This document shows, one piece after another, positions 12,145-21,667 of a DNA stretch of 64,000 nt. The notes below the pieces were generated by a model. That model worked only from the letters and a program-made list of their open reading frames with translations. It ran no database searches and was not told the origin of the DNA. The number at the start of each line of letters is the position of its first letter. The first letter of the stretch is position 1. The DNA lies in the NCBI GenBank assembly GCA_050084985.1, contig JBITNC010000001.1, forward strand, positions 60,078,001 to 60,142,000, read 5' to 3'. This DNA comes from Nageia nagi. Its lineage: Eukaryota > Pinophyta. The position numbers and the translations under genes are program-made.

Positions 12145-12465
12145 TGTTATGAACAAAGTTCCCAAAATAGCATAAAATCACCAAAGAGAGAGCTCAACGC
12201 ATTGAATAAGAGATAAAATCTGTAATAAGCCACTTCGAGGGGGAAACCTCCTTTGTAATAAGCCACTTCGAGGGGGCAACCTCCTTTACATCACATCAAT
12301 TACACAACAATCGACATCTTCAAATGATAATACCTCCTTAGTATATATAGGAGTCCAAGGGGTGCCACTACAATGAAATGACACTAGCCGACATACCAAT
12401 AATAATGTAAGGAAATAATAATAACCATAGCCAACCTAACAATAATAATGTATAGGGACCTAACA
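12145..12465 (-). repeat. 3' LTR of the TR-GAG element
   Basis: 321 bp, TG...CA ends. By eye it differs from the 5' LTR (14458-14778) at nine positions (about 3 percent), with no length change. It contains two head-to-tail copies of a 33 bp unit (GTAATAAGCCACTTCGAGGG and 13 more bases) and a TATATATA box on the minus strand at 12342-12349. Confidence 0.9.
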
Positions 12466-12480
12466 TGCCCCTCTCCTTCA
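12466..12480 (-). other. Polypurine tract of the TR-GAG element
   Basis: On the minus strand the sequence just upstream of the 3' LTR reads TGAAGGAGAGGGGCA, a purine-rich primer for plus-strand DNA synthesis. It directly abuts the LTR TG. Confidence 0.75.
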
Positions 12481-12493
12481 AAAAATGTTGTCC

Positions 12494-13468
12494 TCAACAT
12501 TTTAGTAGTTCTGGATGCTTCTGTAGAAATTTCTCATCTTCCCATGTGGAATATTCAGCCATTGCCATATTTTTACTTTCAACCTTCCTTGCCATCCTAA
12601 AAGCCATCTCTAAGGATTTTGGTTCAAATAGATGCACCTCATGTTGAATTTTATCCTTTAAGGTTCTCATAAAGAGATCCAACAATCTATCATCTGGTAT
12701 ATCCTTCACTGTAAGACTCAACTTTTGAAATTGTTGAATGTGCTCCATCACTGAACCTTCTTGCCTTAGATTTATCAATTGAGTAAAGAAGGAATTATTC
12801 TTAACACCCTCATGGTAGGCTATCATTTCCTCTGTAAAAATGGACCAAGATATAATAGAACCCTTTTTACGTTCACAAAGCCATTGGTACCATACAACCT
12901 GCTCAGGCTCTAGATACAAGGATGCAATAGTTACTTTTTGTGATGTTGGTACTTGGTGTAGATCAAAAAAGTGCTCCATTTGAAATATCCAAGTGATGGG
13001 GTCCCTTCCATCAAACTTCCTCATGTTGATCTTGGGGATTTGGATTCCCCTTGAGAACCATGCTTGATTACTTCCATCAGTAGAAGCATATCCTCCTGAA
13101 TTAGGCTTATTAATGAAGGGTTTATCTCCTTGAATAATATCATTATTTACCTGATAACCCTGGGCCATATCAACATCTTTAGGAATCTTTACCTCTGGGT
13201 TTTGTATGAGTTGAAAAATGTTTTCCATATATTAATCCATTTTAGTTGCCAACTCTTTTGTCAAATCCCTTTTTAATTCCTCCATATCACCCTTTTTTAC
13301 ACACTCTTTAACCAATTCTTCCACTTGGGATATTCGAAAGAATATGTCTTCACTTTCTGCTATAGTCATGGATGAACCCTCTAGAGGTCTAGTTGGTGTA
13401 GCATTTTTTTTTTTGGTGGCATTTTGACTAAGTATTCTAGGGGGTCTCCCTATATACGCAAGGTACAT
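12494..13468 (-). pseudogene. gag: gag of the TR-GAG element (one in-frame stop)
   Basis: A Ty3/gypsy-type capsid protein of about 324 codons, read from ATG at 13468 (MYLAYIGRPPRIL) to a stop at 12494. A single TAA at 13232-13234 splits it into 78 and 244 residue parts that lie in the same frame. The N-terminal part is charged and helical (VEELVKECVKKGDMEELKRD). The central part has the retrotransposon gag signature, including KFDGRDPITWIFQMEHFF and EQVVWYQWLCERKKG, then SVMEHIQQFQKLS. No zinc knuckle is present. The product would assemble particles and could be packaged with enzymes made elsewhere. The stop could be a late mutation, or the second ATG at 13228 could be used. Confidence 0.75.
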
Positions 13469-13690
13469 GGGAGCTCAATTCTATGCTAGTGCTGTCTAAT
13501 GCACAACCGTTTGAAAAGGGCCCTTGCTAATATACTCGCGGTACATGAGGGAATCCTAAAGGACCTCTCTATATACCATGTACATGCATGAGCATGATGG
13601 CCTCTCTATATACTCAAAGGTACGTGAGAAATCCAACAGTGGCCTAAGCGATATACTACGGAGTACGTTGTAGGAGACCACAATTCCTCG
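13440..13690 (-). repeat. Leader repeats with TATAC and GTAC motifs
   Basis: TATAC words start at 13453, 13531, 13572, 13609 and 13652. Each is followed within about 20 bp by GTAC (for example TATACGCAAGGTACATG and TATACTCAAAGGTACGTG). Spacing is 37-43 bp, with one gap of 78. The repeats lie at the gag start and its leader. Confidence 0.6.
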
Positions 13691-14443
13691 GGATGCAGTG
13701 CTGGAAAAGTAACGACAGCTCCTATGTTTAAAGATGCCAGAACACGTCTATACCTAAAAGACTCTACTCTTTATTTTCTTTACAATAGCTTATGAATCAC
13801 CCCAAATAGACCTTTCAATCAAAATATATGCAAATTTAAAGAAATAAATAAATAAATTGTACCTTTTTTAAATCATGATTTGGAGACTGTTCTATTGTCC
13901 AACCTTCCAACTGATGTAAATATGAAATTTCAGCCCTTTAGAGTCTGAAATTTCTACCTATGGTAGCCTTAGATGTATTCTTTTCAATTCCATAGATTTC
14001 ATCAAATTCTGATAGTCCAAGAGGAAATGACTGCAATTTTCCCAAAATGTGCTAATTTTTTGATTTTTTTGAAGAGCGAACTTGTATGAAGTGCCTTGTG
14101 TCACTGTTTATTCTCAGACCTTGAAAATTGTAAAAATAAACTTCCTATATAACCTAACCAATCCAATAGGTCACACCTAGTTTGGAGCTGTAAAACTTCA
14201 GATATACCTTTTTTAGCTAGAACACCTGTTTCAGACCTGCTTTTGCGACTAGTCACAAACCTTAACTTCCCCTGAGTGTAACTTAAAAAATATAGCGAAT
14301 TAGGAGCTAAAATTTTAACTAAAACTTCTTCGTTATGTCTTCAAAAAACCCAATAAATTTCAGAATCTAAATCCTCACAAAAAAAAGTGGTAGCGAAAAT
14401 GCCACGATGACTAGTTTTGACCTGTGAAACCCTAGAATCGCCT
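13691..14443 (-). other. Untranslated leader of the TR-GAG element
   Basis: About 750 bp between PBS and the leader repeats, with no coding frame of note. It would carry any packaging signal of the element. Confidence 0.5.
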
Positions 14444-14455
14444 GCTCTGGTACCA
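14444..14455 (-). other. Primer binding site of the TR-GAG element
   Basis: The minus strand reads TGGTACCAGAGC, one base from the usual initiator tRNA-Met PBS TGGTATCAGAGC. It lies 2 bp inside the 5' LTR. Confidence 0.8.
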
Positions 14456-14457
14456 AA

Positions 14458-14778
14458 TGTTATGAACAAAGTTCCCAAAATAGCATAAAATCACTAAAGA
14501 GAGAGCTTAACACATTGAATAAGAGATAAAATCTGTAATAAGCCACTTCGAGGGGGCAACCTCCTTTGTAATAAGCCACTTCGAGGGGGCAACCTCCTTT
14601 ACATCACATCAATTACACAATAATCGACATCTTCAAATGATAATACCTCCTTAGTATATATAGGAGTCCAAGGGGTTCCACTACAATGAAAGGACACTAG
14701 CCGACATAACAATAATAATGTAAGGAAATAATAATAACCATAGCCGACCTAACAATAATAATGTATAGGGACCTAACA
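14458..14778 (-). repeat. 5' LTR of the TR-GAG element
   Basis: 321 bp, the partner of 12145-12465, with the same 33 bp tandem duplication. It has a minus-strand TATATATA box at 14655-14662, which would start transcription of gag. Confidence 0.9.
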
Positions 14779-14783
14779 CAAGC

Positions 14784-15036
14784 ATTATCTAATTCACAAG
14801 ATCCCCAATCCTCATTTCCACATCATAATCAATATTTTATGTAAATACCTTCATCATCATCACCTCCATTAGATGTACCTCACCCTACACATCCTAATGT
14901 TAAATCACTCATAGGTTCTTCATCATTGGGTTTGAGGCCTCAATTCAAGAAGCCTAAACCCAAGCCCACTCAACCCCAATCCTATAATTAGGCTCCCCAT
15001 CTTAGGGCCTTTATCAATCATCAAACATGACATCTT
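14784..15036 (+). pseudogene. Tat polyprotein segment between two insertions
   Basis: The reading frame text (SNSQDPQSSFPHHNQYF, then GLRPQFKKPKPKPTQPQSYN) is a Pro/Lys/Gln-rich linker between protease and RT. It continues the sequence interrupted at 12144 and is interrupted again at 15036. Two or three stops are present. Confidence 0.5.
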
Positions 15037-15319
15037 TGTTGGAAGTATTTCTAACATTATTCCTAAGTCCTAAGTTATTAGGATTAATTAATTAGGATTA
15101 AAGTATTTTCCTAAGTATATAGGTCTAAGTATTTTAGTTTATTGTTATAACAAGTAATTTGTCATGTAGTGATCTAAGGGTGATACGTATAGCGTGAGTT
15201 GTTTATTTTGGTCATGAGAATATTATTCTCAACTTATTATCTTGTCTTGTAATGGCTTTCTTAAGGTATAAATATGTAACTCATTTTGATTAATAATCAA
15301 GAACATTTTGGTTCTCTCA
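15037..15319 (+). repeat. 5' LTR of the non-autonomous copia-derived element
   Basis: Starts TGTTGGAAG, ends CTCTCA just before the PBS, and has a TATA box (GGTATAAATATG) near 15265. About 283 bp. The TGTTG start and the position of the PBS are what support the boundaries. Confidence 0.65.
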
Positions 15320-15321
15320 AT

Positions 15322-15333
15322 TGGTATTAGAGC
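15322..15333 (+). other. Primer binding site, one mismatch
   Basis: TGGTATTAGAGC, one transition from the canonical initiator tRNA-Met PBS TGGTATCAGAGC. Confidence 0.75.
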
Positions 15334-16844
15334 TGAATCAATCATAGGGTTAGAGTGGGTGAAGTCTTGAAGGATCTTATCAAGCTCCTCAAGGACTGTC
15401 ATCAAATTATTGAGCTTGTGGATGCATTGCAAAGAATTTATCAAATTCTTACAAGTGTGAGATCCAAAGCCTATGGAGAAACTCTTGTTCTAATGGGAGC
15501 AAAGAAGGATTTGTGTGTAGTAAGGATTTGTTCATTGATGTATAATGCCATAGTAGAGATTGAACAGGCCCACGTGAGGAGTGTTGCACTGAAAGACTAC
15601 ACATTGAATTGTTGTGTGTAGAGGCATAGAAAGCCCATGGTTAGATCTATGTGGAGAGCTGGCACCAAGAGGAGAAGTCCCGCATAGAGAGATCTACACA
15701 TATATTAGATCTGAGATGTAAGGAAGCAGAATAATTCCACGTAGAGAAAGGTTGCTGCAAGGAGAGCACCACCAAAGACCTAAAATTTTTTCATATTCCA
15801 CTCATGCATTTGGTGACCCACATGGAGGAGATGTACAAACTAATCCAGTTTATACATTTCATGACCTATGTGGAGGAGGTACATTACTAGAAGAGAGTGG
15901 ATTGATCTATCTCGCAGAGGAGATTAAGCATTTGGTGGCTCATGCGAAGGAGATGTGCACTACAAAAATTGATGCTCACATGAAGAGAAGTCCACTGCAT
16001 AGAGATTTGCCATCTTGATAATTTGTAAAGGATTAATAGAATCCATTATGTGATCTGGAGACTAGAGCCAATTATTATTGTGTTCATGGCCTTGGAGAGA
16101 TGTCTTCATTCATAACACCCATCACCCAAATTGAGTGATACATTGTGCAAGACATGGCATAGAGATTTGGTGAAGCAATGTTAATGATATCAAATAAAAG
16201 GTGTGAAGGGATTGCAAATCTATGCTAGTGAGGAGGGGCATCCATAGAAGGCCTATGAGCCAAAGGAGCCATGATCACTAAAGACAGAGTGAGTGCAGAC
16301 TAAGCTGAGGGTCACTGCAAATAGGCTGCATGCATCCAATACTTGCAAGAAGACTAGGATCAAGTGCAAAACTACCAGTAGTATATGTTGTGTGATCTTC
16401 TTTGTTTGCATGGTGATTACTACAAGAGAACATAGCCCATATGAGTTAGCCTCATGCCCATTAAAGATGGCCTGCCAAAGTGACTAGAGATTATGCATCC
16501 AAATCTGAGAAGGAGGTGGTTAAATGGCCATCTATTTTCATCTCTGTTAATATCTGATTTTGATTACAGAGAGTGAAAGACATTGAGAAAAATTAATTAA
16601 AGATTACTTTTGCAAAAATACTAGTTCTATTCAGTAAAAATGTGTGCAAGCCTGGAAACATTATTCAACTTGCAACATGTATATCTTTTGATCTATTTCT
16701 CATTTTTAGGTGACATTTGGAATAAAGATAGATATGGATGTGTAGAACATCTTGTAAAAATTTCAGCCCATTTGGATAATTTTAAGCCATCCATTTTATG
16801 ACTATTCCATCGAAGGTCTATTCAGTAAAAAAAAAATTTCTGAA
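15334..16844 (+). other. Long leader with degenerate repeats
   Basis: This is 1.5 kb before the gag start, far longer than usual for copia. It contains recurrent variants of CCACGTGGAGGAGATGTGCAC near 15569, 15737, 15820, 15868, 15940 and 15976. An 88-codon open frame at 15355-15621 (MGEVLKDLIKLLKDCHQ...) has no family resemblance I can see, and I do not call it a gene. Confidence 0.45.
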
Positions 16845-17160
16845 ATGGACATCATGCTTGAAAACTTGGAGGTACCCAAGTTTGATGGACAAAATTATGC
16901 TTGGTGGAGCATAATAATGAAGACCTTGCTCAAGGCTAAGGACCTTTGGAGTATTATAGAAGATGGGTATGATGAACCTCCATCTTGGAGGTCTCTTGAA
17001 GGAGAGAAGAAAGAGAAAAGAAGGAAAAGCAATATCAAAATTGCTTAGCTCTCATGGACTTAAGAAAAGGTATGAAAGAAAATGTTTTCCCTCTTATAGC
17101 AATTTGTAAATTAGCTTCTATTGCATGGAAGGTTTTGAAAGATGTTTTTGATGTTAATGA
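16845..17160 (+). pseudogene. gag: Copia-type gag, N-terminal part, frameshifted
   Basis: Starts MDIMLENLEVPKFDGQNYAW and continues with KTLLKAKDLWSIIEDGYDEP, the standard opening of plant copia gag (UBN2 family). The frame ends at a TAG (17046). The gag-like text resumes in another frame from about 17050 (MDLRKGMKENVFPLIAICKL, then ASIAWKVLKDVF), matching the helical block that normally follows. After about 110 residues of gag the sequence stops resembling any retroelement protein and becomes strongly acidic. Confidence 0.7.
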
Positions 17161-17587
17161 ATATGAAGCTTGTGTGAACAAAGGGGAACCTTGTTTTTTT
17201 GGTGAAGGCCCATGGGAAGAGCCATATATGCTTGAAGAGCCTGATGGAGACTCATGTGAAGAGTCTTGTTTTAAAGATCCTTTTGAAGGATTTTTTGAAG
17301 ACATGTCTTATGAAGAAGGCATTCATGATGATGAGTTCTTTCTTGAAGAAGAAGATGAAGAGGAACCTTATGAAGAAGGTTGTGAGACTCTAGAAGAGAG
17401 TAATGTTGAACCTCTTATGGGAATGGAATGTTGTAATAACATTCACATCCCTCATAAGGAGGATGATTGTTTTTACAAAGAAGCCTATGAAGAGTGTCCA
17501 TTGAAGACACCATCTCAGCCATATGATGATGAATGCTTCATGGAAGAGGCATATTGTGAACCCATTCTTATGATGGAGAATGAGGAG

Positions 17588-17592
17588 GAGCT
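17588..17592. repeat. Target site duplication GAGCT (left of copia)
   Basis: GAGCT abuts the TGTTGGAC start of the copia LTR. The right-hand partner is GAGCC at 27628-27632, a four of five match. The reading frame of the host element is restored when one copy is removed. Confidence 0.6.
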
Positions 17593-17984
17593 TGTTGGAC
17601 TTCGAGTGACATGGAGAGGGGGGGTGAATCAATGTATATAAAAATAATCAATTTAAGCTTCGTAAATAAAGATAGATTAAAAGCTAGAGAAAATTGAGCA
17701 AGCACACCAAGTACATCACACAACATCAGATATAACGAGGTTCACCAGATTGGCTACATCCCCAAACATGACTGCTTGGACTCCAATCCAAATCCAGTCA
17801 TTAAAGAAAGCTTACAAATTCATAGCACCAATTGTGAAGGGTAGCACCAACTACCACTTTAAATATAGTAGCACCTACTGCTAGGAGCACCAACTCCAGC
17901 TATCAAGCACCCACTTGATACAACATTCAAAAAGGAGGAACGAATACAGTTCTAGAAGACCCTCAATGGTCTAGCTCTAATGCT

Positions 17985-18340
17985 CATTGTTTGATCTCTA
18001 CACATAGCTCCAAAGTAACATAGTTAAACAATCACTATCCTCTCTACATATTCATTTGCTCACTTCACATACTCCGGATACTCCCCTCTTCCATGCTCTT
18101 CCCTCTCCACTTCATTGTTTGATCTCTGCACACAGCTCCAAAGTAACACAGTTAAACAATCACTATCCTCTCTGCATATTCATTTACTCACTTCACATAC
18201 TCCAGATACTCCCCTCTTCCACACTCTTCCCTCTCCACTTCATTGTTTGATCTCTGCACATAGCTCCAAAGTAACACAGTTAAACAATCACTATCCTCTC
18301 TGCATATTCATTTGCCCACTTCACACTTCTCTACCTCTTC
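17985..18340. repeat. 128 bp tandem repeat, 2.8 copies, in 3' LTR
   Basis: The phrase CATTGTTTGATCTC starts at 17985, 18113 and 18241, 128 bp apart, with near-identical text between. The third copy diverges after about 95 bp. It lies downstream of the TATA box in element orientation, so in R/U5. Confidence 0.9.
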
Positions 18341-18668
18341 CATGCTATTCCTTCGACTCTCTACTATTACATCCACTTTCACACTATTACATCCTCTCCC
18401 ACGCTATTACTACAACTCACACGTCTCTACTCGCCAATTTTCCCTAAATCTACAATCCACTCTTCACATCCATTCTTGCAAACCGTTACACATCAAGAAA
18501 ACCGTTATACATCAAGAAAACCCCTCACGAAATTGTTCCTATCATCACATGTTATCAAAAACAAACTAAAAAGGAATCTTTATTTGTAACTGCTCTTGCA
18601 CTAAGAGAGTTCACTATCTGAGACTGCAACTGCTATAACTGATGAATGCTCCTCTTACTCAAATAGAG

Positions 18669-18678
18669 TTATTTATAC
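18669..18678 (-). promoter_or_regulatory. TATA box of the copia 3' LTR
   Basis: On the minus strand this reads TATAAATAAC. The same place in the 5' LTR (about 26369-26378) is changed (TATCTAAAC), so only this copy keeps a good TATA element. Confidence 0.5.
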
Positions 18679-18934
18679 AAGTGTAGCTCTTTCTCCATTG
18701 ATTTTAGAGATTTGATAGTATCTGATTATTTAGTTCTGGAGTCTCTTTCTATAGCCTAGAGATTGACTAGCTTACCGGATGTTTATTGTATACACCATGA
18801 TGTCATCATCTCCAGACTCTGAAAGAAAGTTCCAAGGTATCTGCGTGGCCTTCCAGACTTTTCAACATCAACTGCTAACATCATCTTCTCTGGACTCTAA
18901 AAGTAGAGTAAAAATGCTTCCCGTGATGTTCGGA

Positions 18935-19668
18935 CTTTTATCTCTGAACTTTTAACTCTGGACTTTTATCTTCGAACTTTTATCTCTGGACTTTTATCTC
19001 CGAACTTTTCTCTTCAAACTTTTATCTTTGGACTTTTATCTCCAGACTTTTATCTTCGAACTTTTATCTCTAGACTTTTATCTTCGAACTTTTCTCTCCA
19101 GACTTTTATCTCTAGACTTTTATCTCCGAACTTTTTTCTTCAGACTTTTATCTCCGAACTTTTATCTCTGGACTTTTATCTCCGGACTTTTATCTCCAGA
19201 CTTTTATCTTCGGACTTTTATCTCTGGACTTTTATCTCTAGACTTTTATCTCCGAACTTTAATCTTCGAACTTTTCTCTCCGGACTTTTATCTTCGAACT
19301 TTTATCTCTGAACTTTTATCTCTGGACTTTTACCTCTGGACTTTTCTCTCTGAAATTTTATCTCTGAACTTTTATCTTCGCACTTTTATCTCTGGACTTT
19401 TATCTCCAGACTTTTATCTTTGAACTTTTATCTCCGAACTTTTATCTCCAGACTTTTATCTCCGAACTTTTATCTTCGGACTTTTATCTCCAAACTTTTC
19501 TCTCCGAACTTTTATCTCCGGACTTTTCTCTTCGGACTTTTATCTTCGAACTTTTATCTTCGCACTTTTATCTCTGGAATTTTATCTTCGCACTTTTATC
19601 TCTGGACTTTTATCTTTGCACTTTTATCTCTAGACTTTTATCTTCGCACTTTTATCTCCAAACTTTTA
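18935..19668. repeat. 14 bp minisatellite, about 52 copies, in 3' LTR
   Basis: Unit CTTTTATCTCCGAA with variants at the last six bases (TCTGGA, TTCGAA, TTCGCA and so on). In element orientation the unit is TTCGGAGATAAAAG. The array lies about 260 bp upstream of the TATA box, within U3. Long plus-strand open frames here (repeating FYLRTFISGLLSPD) come only from the 42 bp (3 x 14) codon periodicity and are not genes. Confidence 0.95.
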
Positions 19669-19946
19669 TTCACCCCTTGCTGACCTCATCATCTCTGGAA
19701 CCCGGTTTCATTCAAAAATGTGAACATCGTTCTTCCCATGATGTCATCTTTATGCTTTCGGAATGCTCTACTCACTTTCTCTAGAACCTGGTTTTTTTTC
19801 ACAACTGAGCTTTTATTATTTCATTCTGGAATGCTTAATTTACTAACCCTAGCTTTTCAATTCTCCTTGCTGACCTCATCACCTCCAAAACCCGATCTTT
19901 ACCAAAACCACGTGTTGACAACAATGATAATCACACATGATCAAGA

Positions 19947-19960
19947 ATCTCCCCCTTTGG
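19947..19960 (-). other. Polypurine tract of the copia element
   Basis: The minus strand reads CCAAAGGGGGAGAT, directly abutting the 3' LTR. Confidence 0.85.
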
Positions 19961-20173
19961 AATTGTTGGCAACACCACTTGATCAGACACCAGCATCGGG
20001 ACTTGTCTCTCCCCCTTTTTCAACAATAACTAAGCGCATTTACAGACTCCCCCTGAGTCCATACATGACATTCTCAAGAAATTAGTAGTATGCATACAAA
20101 AACAAGATACACAGAAGGAACATAAGAAGGAAAAAATAAACACTCCCCCTGAGAATGTGACATCCAGAACTAG
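19961..20173 (-). other. Copia 3' untranslated region
   Basis: About 210 bp between the end of the RNase H frame and the PPT. It contains further purine-rich patches on the minus strand (AGGGGGAG near 20043 and 20141), which may act as extra plus-strand primers. Confidence 0.5.
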
Positions 20174-20761
20174 CTAATGCATGGAAAGGACAACAACTCC
20201 TAGCTTATTTCGAAGAAATTCGAAGACGTCTTTGGGAAAGGGCTTTGTAAAGATGTCTGCTACTTGCTCTATGGTTAGAACAAAATCCAACTGTACTTCT
20301 CCTTGTGCCACTCTTTCTTTTAGAAAGTGATATCTGATTGCTATATGCTTTGTTCGTGAGTGCATAACAGGATTTTTTGATATATTGATTGCACTTGTGT
20401 TATCACAAAGAAATGATATGGGCTTGTTAATCTGTATACCAAAATCTTTTAGCATCTGCTTCATCCATAGAATCTGTGTGTAGCAAGAAGTTGCTGCTAT
20501 ATACTCTGCTTCTGCTGTAGATAGGGATACTGAGTCTTGCTTTTTACTATGCCAGCTAACAAGATTGTTACCCAAATAAAATGCTCCCCCACTGGTGATC
20601 TTCCTATCATCCATGCATCCTGCCCAGTCTGCATCTGAAAAGGCAACAAGTGTAAAGTCCTTTCCTCTAGGATACCATAAACCATATTCTACTGTACCTT
20701 TGAGATATCTGAATATTCTCTTTACTGCAGTAACATGTGTTTCTTTGGGATTTGCTTGAAA
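20174..20761 (-). pseudogene. pol: Copia RNase H domain
   Basis: The last domain of the polyprotein, which would degrade RNA in the RNA-DNA hybrid. Visible signatures are FSDADWAGCMDDRKITSGG, SLSTAEAEYIAATSC and SRTKHIAIRYHFLKE. The catalytic Asp and Glu positions are present. The stretch from 20761 to 20615 lies in the same frame as RT and continues it past a TGA at 20762-20764. The terminal stop is at 20174. Confidence 0.9.
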
Positions 20762-21667
20762 TCAAGCAACCATACATACTGCTTGAAGAATATCTGATCT
20801 AGTAGCTATCAAATATAATAAACTTCCAATCATTGACCTGTATTGTGTTTGATCTACTGTTGGTGCGTTATCATCCTTGCTTAATTTGCAGCCTGTCGTC
20901 ATAGGGGTGCTCATAGGTTTACAGTCTTCCATGGTAAACTTCTTCAACATCTCCTTAACATACTTGGTTTGAGAAATGAACATGCCATTCTTCAACTGAT
21001 TGATTTGTAAGCTGAGAAAAAATGCAAGCTCACCTATCATAGACATCTCGAATTCTATTTGCATGTTGTCAGTAAGATTTTTACATAGCTCATTCTTGCT
21101 TCCTCCAAAGATTATATCATCTACATAGACAACAACAATTAGCTGATTTTCCTTTTCTGATTTAATGTATAAATTTCTATCCACCATTCCTTTTCTAAAG
21201 CCTTGCTGCTAAAGATATGTATCAAGTCTGGAGTACCATGCTCGAGGTGCCTGTTTTAAACCATACAGAGCCTTTTTTAGTTTGCATACCATATTAAGAT
21301 TCTCTCTGAATTGGAAACCATCTGGCTGTTCAATATAGACTTCTTCCTCAATTTTGCCATTTAGAAAGGCTGATTTTACATCCATTTGATAAAATTTAAA
21401 GTCTTTATACACTGCAAAAGCTAAAAACATGCGAATAGCTTCTAATCTGGCCACAGGTGCAAAAGTTTTTTCAAAATCAATTCCTTCAACTTGAGCATAT
21501 CCCTTGCAAACAAGTCTAGCTTTATTTCGAACCACTATCCCATCTTCATTCAACTTATTGCGAAAAATCCACTTTGTGCTAATCACATTTTTGTTGGCTG
21601 GTCTAGGAACTAGTTCCCATGTTTCATTCTTTTCAATTTGAGTGAGTTCTTCCTCCATTTCTTTCAT
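20762..21667 (-). pseudogene. pol: Copia reverse transcriptase
   Basis: The reverse transcriptase core spans two open segments in the same frame, 21667-21209 and 21187-20762, split by a TAG at 21209-21211. Visible signatures are [60 protein letters not shown] and [12 protein letters not shown]. They are followed by the catalytic VVYVDDIIFGG. All three active-site Asp residues are kept. The order after integrase is the defining trait of Ty1/copia. Confidence 0.93.

Larger units (their letters stand above)
12145..14778 (-). mobile_element. TR-GAG: gag-only non-autonomous LTR retrotransposon
   Basis: The element is 2634 bp, with two 321 bp LTRs beginning TGTTATG and ending CTAACA. It has a perfect 5 bp target duplication, a PBS at 14444-14455, a PPT at 12466-12480 and a single gag gene. 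There is no protease, integrase or RT between gag and PPT: the gag stop lies about 15 bp from the PPT. This matches the TR-GAG class described in plants, which must borrow enzymes from an autonomous gypsy relative. It sits inside the protease region of the large Tat element. Confidence 0.9.
17593..19946 (-). repeat. 3' LTR of the copia element
   Basis: 2354 bp, very similar by eye to 25293-27627, with scattered substitutions and a slightly different number of 14 bp units. It contains 128 bp repeats (17985-18340), a TATA box on the minus strand (18669-18678) and the 14 bp array (18935-19668), in that order from its left end. The left terminus TGTTGGAC is intact. The right terminus reads TCAAGA instead of TCAACA. 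Confidence 0.88.

Noticed and set aside
15355-15621. 88-codon frame with a helical N-terminus in the copia-derived leader
   Set aside because: Short, overlaps the degenerate leader repeats and has no family likeness; kept as part of the leader only.
17985-18340. 128 bp repeats as a CRISPR-like or satellite array
   Set aside because: Units are directly head to tail with no unique spacers and occur identically in both LTRs of one element.
18056-18569. Frames of 64-110 codons rich in Ser, His and Leu
   Set aside because: Pyrimidine-rich LTR sequence. The same frames recur in the other LTR and include the 128 bp repeats.
19028-19683. Long plus-strand open frames repeating FYLRTFISGLLSPD
   Set aside because: They exist only because three 14 bp units make 14 codons without a stop. 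They lie in LTR U3 and are antisense to the element.
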